Assembly (NCBI RefSeq): GCF_036030735.1
Contig: NZ_CP107928.1
Span: forward strand, 4,650,001-4,714,000
DNA from: Streptomyces sp. NBC_00425
GTDB lineage: Bacteria > Actinomycetota > Actinomycetes > Streptomycetales > Streptomycetaceae
Direction: 5' to 3'
DNA length: 64,000 nt
This document shows positions 59,341 to 64,000 of this stretch, in pieces. The position numbers and the translations under genes were made by a program. The notes beneath the pieces are model-generated. The model was not told where the DNA came from, did not search any database, and was given only the letters and a program-made list of their open reading frames with translations. The stretch's first letter is position 1; each line of letters opens with the position of its first letter.

Positions 59341-60531
59341 ATGACCTCTCCCGCGCGCCCTTTCCTCAACCGCCGTCTCGCCGAGTTCGGGACGACGATC
59401 TTCGCCGAGATGTCCGCCCTCGCGGCGGCGACCGGCTCGATCAACCTGGGCCAGGGCTTCCCCGACACGGACGGCCCCGAGGAGGTCAGGGAAGCGGCCG
59501 TGCGGGCCCTGCGGGACGGTCGCGGCAACCAGTACCCGCCGGGCCCGGGCGTGCCCGAGCTGCGCACGGCGATCGCCGACCACCAGCGCCGCCGATACGG
59601 CCTCTCCTTCGACCCGGACACGGAGGTCCTGGTCACCGCGGGCGCCACGGAGGCCATCGCCGCCACCCTGCTCGCGCTGCTCGAGCCCGGCGACGAGGTG
59701 ATCGCCCTGGAGCCGTACTACGACTCCTACGCGGCCTGCATCGCGATGGCCGGCGCCACGCGCGTACCGGTGACGCTGCGCCCCGACGCCGAGCAGGCGC
59801 GCTTCCGCCTCGACCTGGACGAGCTGCGCGACGCCGTCACCGACCGCACCCGGCTGCTGCTGGTCAACACCCCGCACAACCCGACCGGCACGGTCCTCAC
59901 CCGCGAGGAGCTGACCGCGATCGCCGAGCTGGCCGTGGAACGGGACCTGCTCGTCGTGACGGACGAGGTGTACGAGCACCTGGTGTTCGACGAGGCCGCA
60001 CACGTGCCGGCGGCGACGCTGCCCGGGATGCGCGAGCGCACGGTCACGATCGGCTCGGCCGGCAAGACGTTCTCCTTCACCGGCTGGAAGGTCGGCTGGG
60101 TCACATCCACGCCGGAGCTGGTGGCGGCGGTCCGCTCGGCGAAGCAGTTCCTGACGTACGTGGCGTCGGGGCCGTTCCAGTACGCGGTCGCCGAGGCGCT
60201 CGCCCTGCCCGACAGCTACTTCAACGCCTTCCGCGCGGACATGCAGGCCAAGCGGGACCTGCTGGCGGCGGGGCTCGCGGACGCCGGATTCTCGGTCTTC
60301 CGCCCGGCCGGCACCTACTTCATCACCACCGACATCCGCCCCCTCGGCGAGAGCGACGGCTTCGCGTTCTGCCGCGCCCTGCCCGAGCGCGCGGGTGTGG
60401 TCGCCATCCCCAACGCCGTCTTCTACGACCACCGCGAAGAGGGCGCCCCGTTCGTACGGTTCGCGTTCTGCAAGCGCACCGAGGTGCTGACAGACGCGAC
60501 GGAACGGCTACGCAAGGCATTCGCGGGCTGA
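59341..60531 (+). CDS. Class I/II PLP aminotransferase (AspC/DapC-like)
   Basis: 396 residues with the fold-type I motifs LGQGFPDTDGP, NTPHNPTGTV, TDEVYEHLVF, the PLP lysine in GSAGKTFSFTGWK and the carboxylate Arg near FVRFAFCKR. Related enzymes act on aspartate, succinyl-diaminopimelate, methionine or kynurenine. I start at ATG 59341 because AGGA lies eight bases before it; ATG 59332 is in frame. The element inserted just upstream, so its promoter may now lie in attR or the element. Its last 437 coding bases are duplicated at 61367. Confidence 0.9.
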   Translation: MTSPARPFLNRRLAEFGTTIFAEMSALAAATGSINLGQGFPDTDGPEEVREAAVRALRDGRGNQYPPGPGVPELRTAIADHQRRRYGLSFDPDTEVLVTAGATEAIAATLLALLEPGDEVIALEPYYDSYAACIAMAGATRVPVTLRPDAEQARFRLDLDELRDAVTDRTRLLLVNTPHNPTGTVLTREELTAIAELAVERDLLVVTDEVYEHLVFDEAAHVPAATLPGMRERTVTIGSAGKTFSFTGWKVGWVTSTPELVAAVRSAKQFLTYVASGPFQYAVAEALALPDSYFNAFRADMQAKRDLLAAGLADAGFSVFRPAGTYFITTDIRPLGESDGFAFCRALPERAGVVAIPNAVFYDHREEGAPFVRFAFCKRTEVLTDATERLRKAFAG

Positions 60532-60538
60532 CCGCCGC
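60095..60538 (+). repeat. Direct repeat copy A (aminotransferase 3' end)
   Basis: 444 bases matching copy B at 61367-61810 without gaps. By my count the first 94 and last 82 bases are identical, while the middle 268 bases differ at about 49 positions (about 82% identity), many synonymous. Confidence 0.9.
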
Positions 60539-60735
60539 CATACGAGGCCGGTCGACGCATCCCCCATTGTCTGCCGCACCTCACCCGCCAGGGACTGGCG
60601 CCGGAGGCGCCCCGGTCTCGCCGCACCGCCCGCCTCCACACGTCCCAGCGGCGCATGACTGCGGTGCCCACGGCGGCAGCCGCCGCAGCCATCGCCGCCG
60701 CCCGGACGTCAAGTCCGACCCGATGTCAGGAGCGC

Positions 60736-60999
60736 TCAGGTGTCGTAGACGGTGGAGCGATGCCCGACGTGTACGACCCACACCACCAGCTCGCCGTTGT
60801 CGATCGTGTAGATCACGCGGTAGTCGCCCACCCGTAGACGGCGCCGGTCGGGCTGGGAGACGAGGGCCGTGGTGTTGAACCCCGTCGGGTCGCTCTCCAA
60901 CTCTGTCAGCTTGGCCAGAATGCGGAGGGCCATGTCTCGCGGGACCTTGCGGAGTTCGGCCTGAGCCTCGGCTCGGAAGACGGTGCGGTACTCACTCAC
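60736..60999 (-). CDS. RelE/ParE-superfamily toxin
   Basis: 87-residue toxin of the RelE fold (YRTVFRAEAQAELRKVPRD, LRVGDYRVIYTIDNGELVVWVVHVGHRS). The C-terminal RxGxYRV(I)Y and HR features of ribosome-dependent RelE nucleases are present. It follows the antitoxin gene with eight bases overlap, the usual order. The pair lies between the two aminotransferase repeats. Confidence 0.9.
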   Translation of the reverse strand: MSEYRTVFRAEAQAELRKVPRDMALRILAKLTELESDPTGFNTTALVSQPDRRRLRVGDYRVIYTIDNGELVVWVVHVGHRSTVYDT

Positions 61000-61261
61000 T
61001 GCGCGCCAGCGTCTCCCTCATGATGTCCTCGATCGGGATGCCGGGTGCCGGGTTGGTCATGCGCTCGTCGATGATCCGGTTGATCTCGCGCTCTTCCCAC
61101 TCCTGGTATTTGCGCAGCACCTCGATGGACACCACGGCGGCGACCTGCTTGCCGCGCCGGGTGATGACGGTGGGCACATCGTCCCGGTCGGCCCGCTCCA
61201 CGATCTCGGCCAAGTGTGCCCGGACATCGCGGATGGACTCTATGGGCATTGACTGCGTCAT
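60992..61261 (-). CDS. Phd/YefM-type antitoxin
   Basis: 89-residue antitoxin: N-terminal DNA-binding Phd/YefM fold (PIESIRDVRAHLAEIVERA, DVPTVITRRGKQVAAVVSIE) and a flexible acidic C-terminus that neutralises the toxin. ATG 61261 is chosen; ATG 61249 is an alternative. A TGTGTACACA palindrome upstream (61287-61296) has the TGTACA core known for YefM operators, supporting autoregulation. Confidence 0.88.
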   Translation of the reverse strand: MTQSMPIESIRDVRAHLAEIVERADRDDVPTVITRRGKQVAAVVSIEVLRKYQEWEEREINRIIDERMTNPAPGIPIEDIMRETLARSE

Positions 61262-61286
61262 GCACCCAAGGGTACCGAGTGTGCCA

Positions 61287-61296
61287 TGTGTACACA
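61287..61296. promoter_or_regulatory. TGTGTACACA operator of the toxin-antitoxin pair
   Basis: A perfect 10-base palindrome 26 bases upstream of the antitoxin start with the TGTACA core bound by YefM-type antitoxins. It likely overlaps the promoter. Confidence 0.7.
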
Positions 61297-61347
61297 ACGG
61301 TTCACCGTCACTCAGGGGTGCAGCCCCGTGGGTCCGCATACGAATGA

Positions 61348-61803
61348 GTGCGTGAACACGGAGTGAGCTGGGTCACATCCACGCCGGAGCTGGTGGCGGC
61401 GGTCCGCTCGGCGAAGCAGTTCCTGACGTACGTGGCGTCGGGGCCGTTCCAGTACGCGGTGGCGGAAGCCCTGGCCCTCCCGGACACGTACTTCGAGTCG
61501 TTCCGTGAGGACATGCGGCTGAAGCGGGACCTGCTGTCGGCGGGCCTGAGCGAGGCGGGCTTCAAGGTGTTCCAGCCCGCAGGCACCTACTTCATCACCA
61601 CCGACATCCGCCCCCTCGGCGAAACGGACGGCTTCACCTTCTGCCGCGCCCTGCCCGAACGCGCGGGCGTCGTCGCCATCCCGAACGCAGTCTTCTACGA
61701 CCACCGCGAGGCCGGCGCCCCGTTCGTGCGGTTCGCGTTCTGCAAGCGCACCGAGGTGCTGACAGACGCGACGGAACGGCTACGCAAGGCATTCGCGGGC
61801 TGA
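61348..61803 (+). pseudogene. Truncated second copy of the aminotransferase (C-terminal third)
   Basis: From 61367 the sequence encodes the last 145 residues of the aminotransferase in frame (WVTSTPELVAAV to the same stop). The six codons before it (GTG CGT GAA ...) are unrelated. It lacks the PLP lysine and the N-terminal two thirds, so it cannot be active. The encoded residues differ from copy A at about 20 positions in the middle part, for example ESFREDMRLK against NAFRADMQAK. Confidence 0.88.
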
Positions 61804-61810
61804 CCGCCGC
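61367..61810 (+). repeat. Direct repeat copy B (aminotransferase 3' end)
   Basis: Partner of 60095-60538 at a constant offset of 1272 bases. The toxin-antitoxin genes lie between the copies. The repeat ends seven bases after the stop codon. Confidence 0.9.
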
Positions 61811-61975
61811 ACCGATGTCGATGTCGATGTCACCGATGCCGCTGATATCCGCGCTGTCCTCGCAACTGAAAGGCAACCCATGATCTCTTGCACCTCTACA
61901 TCAACAATGTGCATGACAAAATAGTGGGTGGCCGGAAGGTTTCCGGTCGCCTTGTCATAAGAGGGGACCCCCCAC

Positions 61976-62794
61976 GTGAGAAAGCCTCTCGTTGCCGCGC
62001 TCTTCGCTCTGGCCGTCGCCGGAGCGGGCACGGCGCCCGCGGTCGCGGCGCCCGATCCGACGCTCAAGGCCGTCAGCCTCTCCGGCACCGTGGCGCTCAG
62101 CAACTGCTCCGGCTCGCTCGTCCGCTTCCCGAACTCCGTGGACACCGACCCGGCGCTGGTGCTCTCCAACGGCCACTGCAGCAGCCTCATGGACCCGGGA
62201 GTGGTCATCACCAACCGGGCGGCCAACCGGCCGTTCAGCCTGCTCGACGCCTCAGGCGCCCAGGTCGCCACACTGAAGGCTGCCAAGCTGGCGTACGGGA
62301 CGATGACCGACACGGACGTGGCGGTCTACGAACTCACCACCACCTACGCGGCTGTCAAGAGTTCGTACGGGGTGTCCCCGCTGACCGTGCGGGACACGCA
62401 CCCGACCGCCGGTACCGCCATCACCGTGGCGTCCGGCCCCTGGAAGAAGCTCCTCGACTGCGAGCTCGACGGGTTCGTGCACCGCCTCAAGGAGGGCAAG
62501 TGGACCTGGAAGGACTCGATCCGCTACACCTCCGCCTGTCAGACCATCGGCGGCACCTCCGGCTCTCCGGTGATCGACCAGGCCACCGGTGAGGTCGTCG
62601 CCGTCCACAACACCGGCAACGAGAACGGGGCGTCCTGCACGTTGGACAACCCATGCGAGGTGGATGAGAGGGGCAACGTCACCGTCCGCAAGGGCATCAA
62701 CTACGCAGCGCAGACCTACCAGATCCCGGCCTGCTTCACGACCGGCAACCAGCTGAACCTGAGCGCCGCCGGGTGCACCCTGCCGAAGCCTTAG
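61976..62794 (+). CDS. Secreted trypsin-like serine protease
   Basis: 272 residues with a Sec signal peptide (MRKPLVAALFALAVAGAG, cleavage near AVAA) and a chymotrypsin-fold domain with the triad His (SNGHCSS), Asp (DTDVAVYEL) and Ser (IGGTSGSPV). Six cysteines could form disulphides. GTG 61976 follows GAGGGGACC. It is probably an extracellular protease of the S1 family; no inhibitor or propeptide is obvious. Confidence 0.9.
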   Translation: MRKPLVAALFALAVAGAGTAPAVAAPDPTLKAVSLSGTVALSNCSGSLVRFPNSVDTDPALVLSNGHCSSLMDPGVVITNRAANRPFSLLDASGAQVATLKAAKLAYGTMTDTDVAVYELTTTYAAVKSSYGVSPLTVRDTHPTAGTAITVASGPWKKLLDCELDGFVHRLKEGKWTWKDSIRYTSACQTIGGTSGSPVIDQATGEVVAVHNTGNENGASCTLDNPCEVDERGNVTVRKGINYAAQTYQIPACFTTGNQLNLSAAGCTLPKP

Positions 62795-62869
62795 CGCTCC
62801 GCGGGGTCGGCCCATTCCGGTCCGCGGGTGCGTGAGGGCCGCTGCTCGCGCACCCGCGGCGGAGCGCTA
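62792..62869 (+). terminator. Nested long hairpin after the serine protease gene
   Basis: The outer stem AGCGCTCCGC (62793-62802) pairs with GCGGAGCGCT (62859-62868), starting at the protease stop codon. The inner stem CCGCGGGTGCG (62822-62832) pairs with CGCACCCGCGG (62849-62859). The two stack into one long structure. It is a strong terminator candidate for the protease gene. Confidence 0.8.
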
Positions 62870-62930
62870 GTCGATACCGTCCCGCGGCCCGAGGGCGCTG
62901 CGGCGGGGCGCGCCGGACGGCCCGCCCGCC

Positions 62931-63010
62931 CGTCCGTGCGTCCGTGCGTCCGTGCGTCCGTGCGTCCGTGCGTCCGTGCGTCCGTGCGTCCGTGCGTCCG
63001 TGCGTCCGTG
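62931..63010. repeat. Perfect octamer array, CGTCCGTG x 10
   Basis: Ten uninterrupted identical copies of CGTCCGTG (80 bases) lie between the two protease genes, which converge. Each strand is open in some frames, but no start or ribosome site supports a protein. The array is likely length-variable. The rest of the 62795-63200 gap holds two hairpins and no gene. Confidence 0.95.
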
Positions 63011-63134
63011 CGCCGACCGCCCTCTGTCGCGTATCGCGAGAGGCCGTCCGCCAGGACGTGCGCGATCCCGGTGGGCAGCCGCGCGGCGCTCGGAAGTGTC
63101 CGTCCAAGAACTCTTGGAGAGGTCCCGCCAGTCG

Positions 63135-63174
63135 ACGGCCGCGCCGGTCCCGAATTCGGGACCGGCGCGGCCGT
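63135..63174 (-). terminator. 40-bp perfect palindrome after the metalloprotease gene
   Basis: From 63135 to 63174 the sequence is fully self-complementary, centred on GAATTC at 63152-63157, giving a long stem with a minimal loop. It is 26 bases past the metalloprotease stop on the minus strand and should terminate that transcript. Confidence 0.8.
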
Positions 63175-63200
63175 GTGACGCGTCCGGGTCACGATGACGC

Positions 63201-64000
63201 TCAGTTCACGTTGACCGCGCTCCAGGCCGCCGCGACCGTGTCGTACTCCGTGCTGCCCGCGCCGTAGAGGTCGCGGGCGGCGTTCAGGGTGGCCGTCCGC
63301 GCGCCGGCGTACTTCGTCGTGGACGTCATGTAGACGGTCAGTGCGCGGTACCAGATCGCGCCGAGCTTGGCGCGGCCGATGCCCGTGACCGTCAAGCCGT
63401 TGTACGTCGGGGAGTTGTAGGTGACCCCGTTGACGGTCTTGGTGCCGCTGCCCTCCGCGAGGAGGTAGGCGAAGTGGTTGGCGACGCCGGACGAGAAGTG
63501 GACGCTGCGGTTGGCGAGGGAACCGCTCCAGTAGTCCGCGGAGTCGCCGTCCCTGCTGGGCTTGTCCATGTAGCGCAGGGCGTCGCGCCCCAAGCCGGAG
63601 CGGACGACCTTCTCGCCGATCAGGTAGTCGCCGGGGTCCTGCGGGTTCGCCGCGTAGAACTCGACCAGTGTTCCGAAGATGTCGGACGTCGCCTCGTTCA
63701 GACCGCCGGACTCGCCCGAGTAGACCAGTCCGGCGGTTCTCGAGGTCACACCGTGGGACATCTCGTGGGCGGCCACGTCCAGCCCGACCATCGGCCCGAA
63801 GTGGACGCCGTTACCGTCGCCGTACGTCATGCAGAAGCAGTCGTCGGTCCAATACGCGTTGGAGAGTTTGTTGCCGTAGTGGACGCGGTTGTAGGAGCCC
63901 CTGCCGTCGTTGGCGATGCCGTTGCGGCCGTGGACGTCCTTGTAGTAGTCCCAGGTCATGGCGCTGCCGTACTGGGCGTCGAGGGCGACTGTCGAGCGGT
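63201..64000 (-). CDS. M4-family (thermolysin-like) neutral metalloprotease, 5' part outside window
   Basis: The last 266 residues are visible. The zinc-binding HEMSH lies in VAAHEMSHGVTSRTAGL and the third ligand Glu in GGLNEATSDIFG. The active-site His region (HFSSGVANHFAYLL) and the closing IWYRALTVYM are also typical. The protein is normally secreted with a signal and a propeptide, which lie beyond the right edge. It ends at 63201, followed by a long palindromic terminator. Confidence 0.93.
   Translation of the reverse strand, partial: RSTVALDAQYGSAMTWDYYKDVHGRNGIANDGRGSYNRVHYGNKLSNAYWTDDCFCMTYGDGNGVHFGPMVGLDVAAHEMSHGVTSRTAGLVYSGESGGLNEATSDIFGTLVEFYAANPQDPGDYLIGEKVVRSGLGRDALRYMDKPSRDGDSADYWSGSLANRSVHFSSGVANHFAYLLAEGSGTKTVNGVTYNSPTYNGLTVTGIGRAKLGAIWYRALTVYMTSTTKYAGARTATLNAARDLYGAGSTEYDTVAAAWSAVNVN

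Noticed and set aside
61348..61803. A functional short aminotransferase gene
   Set aside because: It lacks the PLP lysine and N-terminal domain; the start codon belongs to unrelated sequence.
62931..63010. CRISPR array
   Set aside because: The units are contiguous octamers without spacers and there are no cas genes.

Overview
The window is about 72% G+C with strong third-position GC bias, GTG/TTG starts and AGGAG-type ribosome binding sites. The gene order is one I recognise from Streptomyces chromosomes: asd-lysC, recR-ybaB, purA, a CYP107U-type P450, kynurenine genes, fba, pyrE, a membrane spermidine-synthase homologue and a DUF2617 gene. It resembles the S. coelicolor SCO3614-SCO3658 neighbourhood; this is from memory, no search was run. 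I saw no tRNA, rRNA or CRISPR array. Coordinates and repeat counts were read by eye.

Chromosomal left part (1-45.2 kb). asd (cut by the window edge) and lysC begin aspartate-family amino-acid synthesis. Next come an OmpR-type two-component system, a secreted NTF2-like protein, a PhzF protein, the ybaB-recR-DUF5063 repair cluster, a SLATT membrane protein, a PASTA-less Ser/Thr kinase, and a MarR/DJ-1 pair with two visible operator palindromes. A class III aminotransferase is followed by GntR and a GT2-membrane fusion, then a Tat-exported 5'-nucleotidase, purA, a DAGK-like protein, a MarR-controlled ABC exporter, a P450, a NarL-type two-component system and the wreck of a second such system. 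After these come an acyltransferase/DUF1023 pair, the kynurenine route (TDO, kynureninase, a probable formamidase), an MFS exporter, fba, pyrE, an aldose epimerase, a membrane SRPBCC protein, the spermidine-synthase homologue and DUF2617.

Integrated element (about 45.22-59.32 kb, 14.1 kb). This is an actinomycete integrative and conjugative element (AICE). It has a tyrosine integrase, an excisionase, a Prim-Pol-type replication pair (primase-polymerase plus a P-loop ATPase), a cytosine methyltransferase, a TraB/FtsK DNA translocase and a run of small transfer/spread genes. A 17-bp imperfect direct repeat marks both ends, and a 19-bp repeat lies inside each end, so excision would rebuild an attP with a core between two arm-type sites. 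The target is not a tRNA but the leader of an aminotransferase gene. A ten-copy TGACGCAG iteron cluster is the candidate origin. A CCTCCCTG cluster next to traB is the candidate clt transfer site. A GCAGGTCAG motif recurs as inverted pairs in three non-coding segments of the element. Near the right end a divergent, visibly less GC-rich cargo operon encodes an HTH protein with an unknown C-terminal domain and a PP2C phosphatase.

Right flank (59.3-64 kb). The aminotransferase is followed by a RelE/Phd-type toxin-antitoxin pair and then by a second, truncated copy of the aminotransferase 3' end. The two copies are identical at both edges and diverged in the middle. A secreted trypsin-like protease, a strong terminator, a ten-copy octamer microsatellite and the 3' part of an M4 metalloprotease complete the window.
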